Source: Takakia lepidozioides
Taxonomy: Eukaryota > Streptophyta > Takakiopsida > Takakiales > Takakiaceae
DNA: 64,000 nucleotides
Assembly (NCBI GenBank): GCA_030704615.1
Contig: CM060734.1
Coordinates: 26,040,001 to 26,104,000, forward strand
Direction of reading: 5' to 3'
In this document: one piece after another, positions 45,103 through 56,240 of the stretch
How positions within the stretch are numbered: position 1 is the first letter of the stretch
Layout of the letters: the number at the start of each line of letters is the position of its first letter
The notes under the pieces: generated by a model
Database searches by the model: none
What the model saw: the letters and a program-made list of their open reading frames with translations, nothing else
Told to the model about the DNA's origin: nothing
Program-made: the position numbers and the translations under genes

Positions 45103-46322
45103 CTAACTCCCTTTTCGTAAGGCGCCAGTTTCCTGATACAACTCACAAGAAAATTTGCCTACCTTGCAAGTCCTGGCGACCACCGCTTCCACCAAGCGAC
45201 TGATGGTATCTTCCGACGGCTCCGTGGTCGCCCGAGTCATGTTCAATTGCCGGGGCTTCGTGCACTTCTTGGCCATGTGCCCGGGCTCCCCGCAATTGAA
45301 ACACACTCCATCAAAGGTCGCCTTCTGTCCGCCATAAGCCGCTCCACCCGCTTTTCCTTTCGGAGCACCGGGTGCCGCCTTGACGTGTGAAGGCCCTCCC
45401 TTTGATTTCCACGTGCCATTTTTGCCGCGTGGCCTATCCCACTTCTTTTCCGGTCGGAAGGAGTCACCTTCCCGCCGAATCTTCTTGTGGTTCAGCTCCG
45501 TACGGCCTTGTCTTTCACCCCTAGGGACATCCGAGAAACATTCAGCCCTCTCAATTGCCTCGTTCAAAGTCTTGGGTGGCTTCTCCTCCAACTTCCGCCT
45601 GGCCCATGGGGCCAGTCCCGCCACAAAGTTGAAGACCATTTCTGGTTCTGCCATGTCCGCGACTTCGAGCAACAGCACATTGAAAGCCTGGACATACCCC
45701 GAATGTCATCTGTTTGCTTCAAATTCCTCATCTTGTCCCGGGCGAGCCAGGACGCGTTGAGGGGCACAAACTGTCTCTTCATCAATTCCTTGAACCCACT
45801 TCAGTTCAAGGTTTCCGGGCTTGGACCTCGGTCGTGAAGGCATTTCTGCCACCATTGTTGAGCATAGCCCCTCAAATAGGTGGGAGCCACTTCCACCCGA
45901 TCCTCATCACTCAACTTGGCCGCCCGGAAGTACTGCTCTAGCTCCAGGAGCCAGGTGTTGAGTGCCTTCCGATTTCGGACGCCCTCGAAGGTGCCGGGTT
46001 CCTTAGGCTTCACCTTAAACTTTGCCTTAGTGGAAATGGCATTAGCCGCCTTCAACACTTCTTTCAACGTCCCGCCAAACTGCGCCAACAACCCTTCCCA
46101 AAAGGCTGCCGGCATGGGAGGCATCTCTTGGTTTGTCGGAGCTCTCAAGGATTCCTCGGGCTCCGACTCCTCGGATTCCTCCCGCTCTTGAGCGGCCTCG
46201 TTTTCGGAAACATGCATCGCTTCCTCAAATGGCCGCCTCGGTGACACGTCGCCCCCATCGGGCTCACCGGGATCATCATCTTTTGGGCCGTTCCGCTTTC
46301 GCTTCGGCTTGCCCGACCCCAT
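45103..46322 (-). pseudogene. Copy D gag with CCHC knuckle
   Basis: Starts at ATG 46,322 (MGSGKPKRKRNG); the open frame also reads through from the PBS. An acidic N-terminus precedes the retrotransposon gag core (FEGVRNRKALNTWLLELEQY, LRGYAQQWWQK). A stop at 45,801-45,803 falls at the codon that is also a stop in copy E. A 1-nt deletion near 45,700 shifts the frame. The second part (45,678-45,103) ends with CFNCGEPGHMAKKC and a TAG at 45,103 where copy E has CAG. Confidence 0.88.
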
Positions 46323-46363
46323 GATGAGGCCAATCCCAAGGACGATCGCGTACTGAACTCTAA

Positions 46364-46376
46364 GCTCTGATACCAA
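46364..46376 (-). other. Primer-binding site complementary to initiator tRNA-Met, copy D
   Basis: Minus strand TTGGTATCAGAGC directly follows the LTR end (GCGTGACAC). This is the standard plant retrotransposon PBS. The same site occurs in copy E. Confidence 0.85.
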
Positions 46377-46677
46377 GTGTCACGCACCTCACTTCGGTAA
46401 ACTCCCCTTCAAGTCATAGTTACTCGCTTTGATGCGCGCGCCTATCTCCCAACCTGGCCGCCGGGCCAACTTGGAGCTTCGGCTGCTCACCGGGACATAA
46501 CAGTCCCCCCTTCGCTTCCCTCTAAAACCCTCCACCTAATTGGGACTAGGAGAATTCCCTTTGGTAGATGGCAGTCCGGAATAGCTCCCCACTCTTTGGT
46601 CGCTTTCCGGCTCGCTCGCTTACTCACTAATTTTTGGTCACCAACGGGCTTGCACCGTTCTCGGGGTTACTACTCCC

Positions 46678-46685
46678 TATATATA
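46678..46685 (-). promoter_or_regulatory. TATA box in the LTR of copy D
   Basis: TATATATA on the minus strand, followed by GGGAGTAGTAACCCCGAGAA, lies about 310 bp upstream of the PBS, as expected for the LTR promoter. The corresponding site in copy E reads GACATAGGGAG and has lost the TATA. Confidence 0.6.
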
Positions 46686-46720
46686 CTTCTGTAGCTGTCC
46701 GCGGGGGTTTCACAACCAGC

Positions 46721-47094
46721 CATGCCATTTTATGGCGAACCACCACGAAGACCCTCGATTCCCGGTGGTGAGTCGCGGTGAGTCTTGGCCCGCTCACCAC
46801 GGCCCTTATGGACCGTGATGAGTCCCAAAACTCCCCACGACTCCCACCACGAGGTCTCTGCCCCCTTGGTGAGTCCTATGCCACCCCCACTAAGTCCCAC
46901 TAAGCTACTGTGGAGCCACCCCCACCGCAACCCGGTGTGCGGGGCTCCACCTAGTGAGCGCCTCCGCCTCCTTGAGTGCTTTTGGGCACTCAAGGGTGCT
47001 TCAGCCCCCGTACCTATCGCTGCTACTGCCCCCACCACAGGGGCAGCCCCTCTTGTGTCCCGACCTCCCTGCCCTCAAGGCAAAGGGCCGCGAC
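46721..47094. other. Spacer between head-to-head chromovirus LTRs
   Basis: GC-rich sequence with recurrent ACCACGA, GTGAGTC and TAAGTCCCACTAAG words. It could be the U3 region of copy D or unrelated DNA. No gene is supported. Confidence 0.4.
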
Positions 47095-49084
47095 ATAGGG
47101 AGTAGTAACCCCGAGAACGGTGCAAGCCCGTTGGTGACCAAAAACTAGTGAGTAAGCGTGCGAGGCGGAAAGCGACCAAGGTGTGGGGAGCTGTTCCGAA
47201 CTGCCAACAACCAAAGGGAATTTCCACTAGGCCCAAAGTGAGCGAGGGTCTTGTGGAGGAGCAAAGGGGGACCATTATGTCCCGGTGAGCAACCGAAGCT
47301 CCGAGTTGGCCCGGCGGCCAGTTTGGGAGTTAGACGCGCGCATCAAAGCGAGTAACTATGACTTGAAGGGGAGCTTACCGAAGTGAGGTGCGCGGCACTT
47401 GGTATCAGAGCTTAAAGTTGAGTATGTGATCATCCTTGAGATCGGCCTCACCATGGGGTCGGGCAAGACAAAGCGAAGGCGGAACGGCCCAAAAGACAAT
47501 GATCCCGGTGAGCCCGGTGGGGGCAACGTGTCACCGAAGCGGCAAATGGAAGAGGCGATTTATGCTTTTGAAAGCGCGACCACTCAAGAACGGGAGGAAT
47601 TTGGGGAGTCGGAGCCCAAGGACTTTCTAGAGGCTCCGCCAGACCAACAGATGCCTCCCATGCCAGCAGCCTTTTGGAAAGGGTTGTTGGCGCAGTTTGG
47701 CGGGACGTTGAAAGACGTGATGAGGGCGGCTAATGCCACTTCCACTAAGGCGAAGTTTAAGGTAAAGCCTAAGGAACCCGACACCTTCGAGGGCATCCGA
47801 AATCGGAAGGCACTCAACACCTGGCTCTTGGAGCTAGAGCAGTACTTCCGGGCGGCCAAGTTGAGTGATGAGGATCGGGTGGAAGTGGCTCCCACCTATT
47901 TGAGGGGCTATGCTCAACAATGGTGGCAGAAACGCCTTCATGACCAAGGTCCAAACCCAGAAACCTTGAGCTAGAGTGGGTTCAAGGAACTTATGAAAAG
48001 ACAGTTCGTGCCCCTCAACGCGTCCTGGCTCGCCCGAGACAAGATGAGGAATTTGAAGCAAACGGATGACATTCGGGGATATGTTCAGGCTTTCAATGTG
48101 TTGTTGCTCAAAGTCGCGGATATGGCAGAACCAGAAATGGTCTTCAACTTTGTGGCGGGACTGGCCCCATGGGCTAGGCGAAAGTTGGAGGAGAAGCCAC
48201 CTAAGACTTTGAACTAGGCAATTCAAAGGGCTGAATGTTTCTCGGATGTCCCTAGGGGCGAAAGACAAGGCCGTACGGAGCTGAACCACAATAAGACCCG
48301 GCGGGAGGGTGACTCCTTCCGACCGGAAAAGAAGTGGGATAGGCCACGCGGCGACAATGGCACATGGAAATCGAAGGGAGGGCCTTCACACGTCAAGGCG
48401 GCACCCGGTGCTCCGAAAGGAAAATCAGGTGCGGCGGCTTATGGTGGACAGAAGGCGACCTTCGATGGAGTGTGCTTTAATTGCGGGGAGCCCGGGCACA
48501 TGGCCAAGAAGTGCGCGAAACCCCGACAATTGAACCTGACTCGGGTGTCCGAAGATTCCATCAGCCGCTTGGTGGAGGCGGTGGTCGCCAAGACTTGCAA
48601 GGTAGGCAACTACTCTTGTGAGTTGTATCAGGAGACTGGCCCCTTGCGTAAAGGGAGTCAGTTAATGTTCGTGAGTGGGATAATTTTTGGAACTAACATG
48701 TCGTTGTTGGTGGACACATGAGCGTCGCACTCCTTCATGACACCGGCAACGGCACAGAAGCTGGGGCTCCCGACAAGTGATGTGGGGGCCTCTATTGAAG
48801 TGTGTTCTGCCAAAGGAGAACCACAACTGGCGACGAGGTTGGCGTTTGATGTTCCTCTTCAGTTGGGGAGTTGGGAGGGACGTGAGAACTTCACCATTTG
48901 CGAGATCGATGGAGTGGATCTCATTTTGAGGATGACCTTTTTGAGCAAATCCGGAGCGGTCATAGATGGCCGCAAGAGGATAGTCATGTTACCATGTGGG
49001 AATGGTGGCGAAGTTTTACGGGTGTCGGAAACACCCAACCGAGTGGGAGGACAATAAACCTGCTGTCAAGTTTAATAAGCACAG
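47095..49084 (+). mobile_element. Copy E: chromovirus 5' half (LTR part, PBS, gag, protease)
   Basis: The inverted counterpart of copy D. LTR similarity starts at TAGGGAGTAGTAACCCC (about 47,093); the PBS TTGGTATCAGAGC is at 47,398-47,410; gag is read from ATG 47,454 (MGSGKTKRRRNG). Stops occur at 47,972 (TAG, same codon as in copy D), 48,215 (TAG for GAG) and 48,719 (TGA for the GGA of the protease active site, VDT-stop-ASHSFM). The knuckle CFNCGEPGHMAKKC is at about 48,473. Similarity to copy D ends at about 49,084, within the spacer between protease and RT. The 3' half may be copy F. Confidence 0.9.
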
Positions 49085-49590
49085 TGTGAAAACAGCTAGA
49101 ATAAAACTAGTTATTTGTATTTAACACTTGGATTTAGGTCAAGTGTTAAATCAGGTGTCAAGTTTAGTTTGACACCTGGTCCGTCTTATCTTCACGAGAG
49201 CGGCAGTCGCGCGGCTCATCTCTCTCGAGTTGAGTCTGCGCGACCGAGCTCCTGCATTCTTCAGATCTGAGTGTGCTTATGATGGGAGTATAGGTTGTTG
49301 TGGGGTGGAGTCCCCATAGCTTGGGGTGCCCCTGGCTCGACTATTATCTTAAAGAGTGATGTTGAGGGATTGCATATTTCTTGTGTTGAGAGTGTGTGTC
49401 CTTTTCTAGTTTGGTTATCACTCGAGAGAGATGAGCTCTATCTAGTTTTTCCAGTGCTAAGCTAGATATGATGTTTTTGTTTTTTTTAAGCACTATTATA
49501 ATATAGATGGTCATGGTCTTGTACGCAGCTCAAGCAATGAGCATAGAACGGCTCTAGCTTGAGTTCGTCTCACATCTTCAGTCGCAATGG
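49085..49590 (+). repeat. LTR-like repeat copy 2, inserted in chromovirus copy E
   Basis: Starts TGTGAAAACAGCTAGAATAA exactly where copy E stops matching D, and shares ordered blocks with 29,605-30,060 (TTATCTTCACG, CGCGCGGCTCATCTCTCTCG, CATAGCTTGGGGTGC, ATCACTCGAGAGAGAT). The pair is strongly diverged. The 3' limit is uncertain. Confidence 0.55.
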
Positions 49591-50539
49591 TGTGGTAGAA
49601 GAGAGAGTAATGGTGGTCTGCCCATATTTCTGTTGGCATTGGCGAGGTGTGCTTCCACTGTAAGGGCGTCGCCCGTCTGCGGAGGATATGTTGATGGCAG
49701 CTGGTGGTGTGATGTCAAGGCCCCATAGAGCCCGCTGCGGTGAATAGGAGCAGCGAATGGGGCAGCAGTGAATGGGAGTCCAGGTAGAGCCAGCGGCTGT
49801 GGCGGCAAGGGTCTGGTTGATGGTGGCGGCTGCTCGAGTATCTCTACAGCAGGGGGAACAGCCCGTTCAGGCTGTTGATATGCGGCTCGAACTGGATGAC
49901 TTCAGCTGTGTGGTGGAAGCGAGTGGATCGAATGGAAGCTGGTCTGGATTGAGGTCCGCACGACAGGCCTGCACTTTGGGATAGGAGTCATATGCGAAGA
50001 CAGAAAGCTGATAGAAAGTGGCGGGCATTTCATCTTCTTTACCGTGGAGGTCTACCTTAAAGAGGGACTTCACTCTCTGGACGCTGAATGTTGCGCTGAA
50101 GTGGGAGAGGGCAGCAGAAACACAGTCCCCCTTCGCACAATGTTTCGACCTCTTTGGCTTTGACCTTTTGACATGAGCAGTTCTCCGCCCTTATTTTTCC
50201 TCGCTCTTTCCCTGTGTTCCCTTCTCCTTTCGTCACCACTACTGCCTCAATCAGAGGTGGCGACCATACTGCCGTTTAAGTGTCCAGGAAACTGATGACA
50301 TCAAGGAAGCTACCAGCTTGTTCCTGAAGACGAAGGGGTCGAATGTCACTGTTCTGGCTGGCACAGGAGCATGTGACTTGCCCATAGGGACCTGGGTGCC
50401 TGAAACAAGTGAAGTGGCTGGAGGATGGAGCATGGCGTCAGGAGATGGAAAGAGAGCAGTGAAGGGGTTTCTACATGATAAGGACCTGCAACTGGTTGCA
50501 GCCCAGCATGCGCTAGCTAGGACCATGACCTGAAGCAGC
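49591..50539. other. Unassigned sequence, no recognised gene
   Basis: Only short frames are present. A minus-strand 91-codon frame at 50,251-50,526 has a Ser/Pro-rich composition and the string VPARTVTFDPFVFRNKLVAS, but no recognised domain. It could be LINE 3' sequence or a separate fragment. Confidence 0.3.
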
Positions 50540-51430
50540 TGCTAAGTTGCTGGGAGGTCCGTGAAGCTGAACTTGCCCAAATGCGGGAGGTTGTCATGGA
50601 GGGAGCTAAGACAGTCAGTGTACTGCAGCTGCCTTGGTGGGGAAAGTGAATGCGAGACTGGCAGCTCAACTGGGCATTGGGATAGATTTTGCTTGGTGAT
50701 GGGATCGTAATTCAGTAGCAGGCTGATTGGAGTTAAAGAGGTTTGGTCATGCCAGTGTCCGAGCAGCCAGTGAATTTTGGGCCAGATTTTTGAAGGTATG
50801 TTGCATGGCAGTAGGCAGTGTTCCAGAGATTCTGAAACCCCAAGCAAGCAGCATAAGCAGAGCAGTGCACGGGTGAATTGAAGCCAACGCCCTACCTTTA
50901 GAATTCTATGTGCGATCTGCCAGAGAAAGACAGCCAACTTTGCATCATGTGTGACAGCTTTGCAGGATGTTTGATTGAGGGCAGCAGTGCATAGCGAGGC
51001 CAGTGATTTGAATGCCGCTGAAATCTGTCACGGAAATGACCTGATTAGGTCTGGCTGAGCATGTAACCCAAGTGCCGGGCAATGAAGGCAACGGCCCCTG
51101 CTGGAGGATTCATATCCAAGATGCAGGGATGGTCTGGATGATGCTGGCATAACCTGCATTTCCTCTGGCTGTTCCTACAATCTGGTTTATGTGCCCTGGC
51201 ACTATAGTGCTGATGCCGACCAGATATTCCCGATCTGTGCAATTTCATGGTGATCCCAGGCAGACCACCTCTCCGCATATCCACGGTCAATCTTGTTGTG
51301 AAGAAGGAGGGGCAGGGGCAGGAAGCTTGTAGGTATAGGAGCTGACGATAGACTGAGCTGCTGTGTAGCAGCTATTCCCCGCTTAATGTCCAGAGGGGAT
51401 GCTGTGGCCTCCGAACTGCGCAAGTACTTG
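50540..51430 (-). pseudogene. LINE ORF2 C-terminal fragment (zf-RVT region), minus strand
   Basis: 50,937-50,780 encodes FLWQIAHRILKVGRWLQFTR, then ESLEHCLLPCNIPSKIWPKI, the Cys/His end typical of plant LINE ORF2. Upstream on the same strand, 51,290-51,210 reads YAERWSAWDHHEIAQIGNIW, matching RWSAWDNRGITQLKDLW of the LINE at 28,953 in family but clearly diverged. The fragment has frameshifts and lacks RT and endonuclease. Confidence 0.75.
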
Positions 51431-52082
51431 TCTCTGATCTCTGGGTGTCGTCAATGGTGTCTCCTTGCTGATTTTGATCTCTATTAAGAGAGTGTATATC
51501 AAGTGCGCAGGGGACTCGTCTCTCGAGGGTTCACTGGGAAGAATCGCTTCACGACCTCCATCGTCACCACGGTTTGTGGTAGAAGACGGTTGGGATTCCA
51601 AAGCATGGTGAGCTGTTGAACTCAAATGAAATGGAGGGGAACAGCACGCACGTGGCCAGGGAACCTAGGATGCCATATAGAACTTAGGGAACCGGGAACC
51701 AGTTACCAGATATTGTGAGGGTGTAACTTTGAATTTTTAAACTTGAAAACCTTAATAATAAAAAAAAAAAAAAACCCCTTTTTAATCTAATTTGAATGAT
51801 TTGGAGCCAAATTCATCATATCTTTGTCAAATGGACTCTGTTTGACCCAGTTTTTGGGGGATAGCTGCAGAAAGGGGAAATCTACCTATCTAAACTTGGT
51901 TTCTGTTTTGGGGACTCTGCTAAAAATCTATGGAATTTTTAGAGTGTGAGTGTGCCATGAAAGATCCACAATCCTGTCTCTAGAACCTGTGCTGGTCTAT
52001 ATGAGAGACAAATTGGTGGATGTACTCCTTGCGTGGCTGGGGGAAATGAGGACGTAATTGAAGGGCAGGTCTCTTCTCTTAG
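51431..52082. other. No gene recognised
   Basis: Ordinary sequence with an A-run at 51,759-51,774. No coding region is supported. Confidence 0.4.
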
Positions 52083-52781
52083 TCTGTGCACACAAGGGGA
52101 AGGATTTATGTTTCCGAAGGAACTCAGACTGATTTGAGTGGAGAATAGTTGGACGAGTTGATTGCATACTGGGAGTCAGGCATTAGCAGTAGACAACAGA
52201 CTGCTGTAGTTGGCATTGAGGGCCTCAATATCGCCTTGGACAGTCAGAACTCTGTTGGAGCCAACAGTTCTGCAGCTGTAGATGAAATACCAAAGTGGGT
52301 GAAAGCTAGGCTTGGAACACAGCCAAAGACAGCCCCGGGGACCAAGGTGTTCAGTCACAAGGCCGTGGTGTACTGGAGCAGAGGAGCAGGAGCTACACAA
52401 GTTTGTGCAATCAGACATGGTTGCAGCCGGATACGCTCTGCACAGGGCAACCACGAGCGGGGGTTCATCAGCAATGACATGTTTGTTGTGCGTGAATGAG
52501 ATGCAGTCATTCGCAATGAAGACACCCGCAACCGTCTCAAAGCTTTCGAGTTGAGAGACTATCAGACCCTACCTTTGTTTTCTTTAGTGTTCAGTGAGCG
52601 GGAGATATGGGAGTATTGCTTTGTCTCTACCTGGCAGAAAGAGGAGGAGGGTTGGTTAGAGCGAGCTACTATAGCTTGGGACAAGGTTAGTGGCAGGTTT
52701 CTGGACATAGATATACCTCCTACACCTTACCATCACGCAGAGCGAGGCACTTTGAGAGAAGTCTGGAAGTTGATAGCATAG
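52083..52781 (+). pseudogene. Unidentified decayed ORF (~230 codons) just upstream of copy C
   Basis: One frame stays open from 52,083 to a final stop at 52,781 except for TAG at 52,146 and TGA at 52,497. The sequence is non-repetitive with a protein-like composition: LDELIAYWESGISSRQQTA, DEIPKWVKARLGTQPKTA, NEDTRNRLKAFELRDYQTLP and SEREIWEYCFVSTWQKEEEG. The second stop is one C-to-T step from CGA, the same decay style as in copy C. I recognise no domain. It ends just before the leader of copy C, so it may be a 3' ORF of an older family member or a captured gene fragment. Confidence 0.4.
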
Positions 52782-53309
52782 ATCAGGATTAGATCTTGCT
52801 TGGGCGGGCTTCTATTCTTCCCCTCCATCTCTGTACTATTTTCATTACCTTGTACTCGTAGTTGCCAAAGCCTCTCTTGGTGGAGGCCAGTCAGTCCGGG
52901 GTTTTGGGCTGGGATATTCTGCAGGATCAGCATTGCAGCTGGATTTTGGTGTGGGGGTGTTGATGTTTTGATTTCTTGTGTTTGGATCCCCCCCAACACC
53001 TGCATGCTTGACTGTGCGCCATGTTGGTTTTGTGTGGGCGCTTGCTTTCATAGGGATTAGGCCGGATTTGATCACCGGTCAATCCTAGAGTATGCTGTCG
53101 GTGGTGAGGCTGGAGTGATGACCAGCAAGACCACCAGTGTTTCTTCTATGGTGAGGCTGGGTTGATGACCAGCCAACCATAGGAGTTCTTGCGGTGGATG
53201 CAGGTGCAGGTGCCCTGAGCCATTGGGATATGACCCTTAGACTGCAACAGGTGCCCACCCGTGTCACTATTAGATTAGTACTAGAGCCTTATAGTGTCAC
53301 CTGGAGGAG

Positions 53310-56240
53310 GTGCACATTGTGAGTGTCATTACGGAGTTACCCAAGGGTTTTGAGGGGAGTACGGCTACAGGCAGTAACAGTGAGAGTGGGTTCACAAGAC
53401 GAGGTATTCGGTTCAGACCACCTTCACCGCCACCCTCAATTACTGTAGAGTCAGACACAACTCGGAGGCTTCATCAACAGGTGTGCACTTTCATTCGCCA
53501 TTGTTGTGGGACGACATGGAGGAGATGTATGGAGCTACCAAGGGGCCTCGTAGGTACTCTAGAGCTATGGGCACAATCGAGTTGGATGACTTTATCCAGG
53601 AGTTCGACAGCTGGTGTGATTTGCAGCAGATGCGCAATCCACAGCTATTCACCCCATTCATGGCGTGGAAGGGACTGTTCCAGCATTTGGAAGGCCCGCC
53701 TATGGACGATTACCACGAGTTCAGGCGAGGACATGAAGCAGAGATTGAGGAGTGGAGGATGTATTGGTCACCTGACTACGTCTCCATTACTCGAGGCATG
53801 ACGCGACCAGTAGCTGCATCAGTACCAATAGCTCCCACTGCCAGCACTAGTAGTGGAGCAAGTAGTGCTGGTACTTCTGTAGGTGCTACCAGTTCAAAAG
53901 GTGCTACTACTCCTCCTGCCACTACTACAACACATGTGCCTAGATTCAACCCGGTGGTGGAGTTCTTCCAGGAGTTGCGGAGGAACTACCAAGGTGTACG
54001 GACAGAGAAGCTGCGAAGTTTGCAAGACTTCCAGCGCAAACCCAATGAGAGCCTGCGAGAGGCGTACACTCGTATGAGGCGCTTGATAAGTGTGACCCAA
54101 GGGGTTACTGAAGCTCAGGCAATCCAGTTTTGGTATGGAATTCTGGACAAGAAGCTCAAGAGAAGGGTGCGAGATGCAACCTTGTTACAAGCAGCCCAAC
54201 CCACATTAGCAGATGTGTTTCTGCTGGCTGAGCGGATTGAGCTCAACATGGTGGAGGAGCGAGTTGTCACCATTGGATTTGGCAAGGACATGCCTGCACG
54301 AGGCGTAGCTGCCAGCCCACAGGCACAAGGTACTGCCCAGCAGCGTGGTCAGGGGGGCAAGGTTTCCCAACCCAAGTTCCATGGAGCTTACAGGGGACCT
54401 CAGGTGCAGAGGCCCGTGGCATCTTTTGCAGGCCAACAGCAACCAGGGGTGATATGTTGGACATGTGGAGGACCCCATGTCAAGAGAGATTGCCCAGAGA
54501 GTGGCAAAAGGCCGGCACAAGCACAGCCTGCACAGTTGCAGTGTGGGCATTGCGGCAAGTGTGGGCATGGAGATGCCCAATGTTATGACTTGCATCCTGA
54601 GTTGCGCCCAGGCCAGTTCCAAGGGAATAATGGTGGCCGGGGGCGAGGTGGACCAGCCCAAAGAGGACGAGGTGGTCGAGCACGAGGTGCAGGCCAAGGG
54701 CAAGCTCCACATGGCCAAGGACGCGGAGGTCAGGGTGTTGACCAAGGCATGGCCAATCGGCTTCAGCAGCTAGAGCAAAGGCTCGCTGCCATGGCTATAG
54801 CTCAGGCGGTACCGGCTCCCAGGCGGGATGGTCCACCTCTTGCTCCTGACGGAGGAGATATGGGAGGCATGGGATTCATGTGCGGAGCAGCACTACCACT
54901 AGAGCAGGTGGAGTCTGCTGCAGCCGTGACTCAAGGAGCAGCACGAGTTCCTGAGCCACGAGGTGCAGAGGTGGAGTTGGATCCACAACGTGGGGAGGCA
55001 AGCCGTCAGACAAGGCTGCCTCAGTCGTTCACCTTGGCGGAGACAGTGTCAACGCCATCCATGGCACCTAGTTCTCGCCCGACTGTTACCGAGGCGGAGG
55101 TTACTATGCCATTGGGGAGAGCTACACGTGCAGCACTGACACCTGCTACCAAGGCTAGTGCAGCCGGTGTGTTGTTGGGGGCAGCCACCTCTGTGTGTCA
55201 AGCCCCACTGTTCTCGGCAACCATGATTGCGACGCCGGGAGTGAGACCAGCTGCAGTGTTCAGACTAGCAGCAACACTCTGTGAGAGTGGGGATGTCACT
55301 TCATCTTCTGCGGAATTAGTGGAAGGTGTAGTGGCAGAGGGATCCTCGGATTTGAGGGTCAAGACTGCCACGGCAGCGCCTTGGCAAGCTGCAGCTGCCA
55401 GATTGATGGAGCTGCCAGCTAGGCCAGCCTTTGAGCGCGCCATGGTGACACCTGGAGTTGTCTTGTTAGACAACCAGGGAGGCATTTTCACTTTGAGTGG
55501 ACCGGCAGGCAAGAAGTACCGGCCACTGCGGGTCTTGTTGGACTCGGGAGCTCAGCCACTGATGTTGGGCAGAGCTGCTATTGCAGGTTTGGGCCTCATG
55601 GAGGCGGATATGGAGCCTTGCCCTTTCCAGATACAGACATCTCTGGGAGGATCAGAGCAGGCTCGGGGCATGACACGGCATCAGTTGGCCATTAGACTGC
55701 AGCCGGATCACCCTATCGATGGCTCAGTAATACGAGCCAAGGCCATTGTGACAGACGCAGTCTCTTACGATGTCCTCGTTGGTGGGGCAGTGTTATACCC
55801 TATGGGCTTCACCCTGGACTTTTGGGAGGAGTCAGCATCCTACAGGCCTGGATGGCAGTCAGGCGATGGTCGCCGTGCACAGCTCCCTGTGACATTCATT
55901 GGGGGTATAGCGGCTGCCCAGCGGGGCAAGATGCCAACACTAGCCGCCTTTACAGCTGCAGTTAGTTGGCCTGGAGAGTTGCTGGAAGGCAATGCCCATG
56001 CAGAGGATGTGCCACCTCCAGCAGAACAGGATGACATGCATGGTATGGCGGAGTTGCCTGCCATGGTTGCTCACACTCCATTGTGGGGTACGAGCAAGGA
56101 TTTGCAGCAGGTTGCTGATCGACGGGTGCAACAAGCCTGGGTAGAGGCTTTTGTTCCGTTAGGAGAGGAGGAGAGTGCGGGTATTGCACCAGGACCACCT
56201 CAGTTGTCACCATTGGATACCACACCTATTGTGTGGCAGT
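53310..56240 (+). CDS. Copy C gag, CCHC knuckles and aspartic protease
   Basis: The proline-rich N-terminus (TRRGIRFRPPSPPPS, about 53,390) is in another frame from the main ORF, which opens at 53,483; the first ATG is at 53,516. Gag core: MGTIELDDFIQEFDSWCDLQ, FTPFMAWKGLFQHLEGPP, LREAYTRMRRLISVTQGVTE. Knuckles CWTCGGPHVKRDC (short, CX2CX3HX4C) and CGHCGKCGHGDAQC (standard) lie at about 54,455-54,585. A Gly/Arg-rich linker and a long Ala/Thr-rich region follow. The aspartic protease has LLDSGAQPLMLG at about 55,535 and VSYDVLVGGAVLYPMGFTLD at about 55,765. The true start codon is not settled. Confidence 0.88.

Larger units (their letters stand above)
41473..46720 (-). mobile_element. Copy D: chromovirus (chromodomain Ty3/gypsy), nearly complete but decayed
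   Basis: Minus-strand order: LTR (about 46,720-46,380, outer edge uncertain), primer-binding site at about 46,364-46,376, gag with CCHC, protease, RT, RNase H, integrase, chromodomain (about 41,960-41,800), then 3' sequence that stops at 41,472 against satellite DNA. It carries about six lesions: a gag stop at 45,801, a 1-nt loss near 45,700, TAG at 45,103, a frame change at about 44,770, a 2-nt change at about 44,160 and a 1-nt insertion at about 42,030. The outer part of the 3' LTR is missing. Confidence 0.92.
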
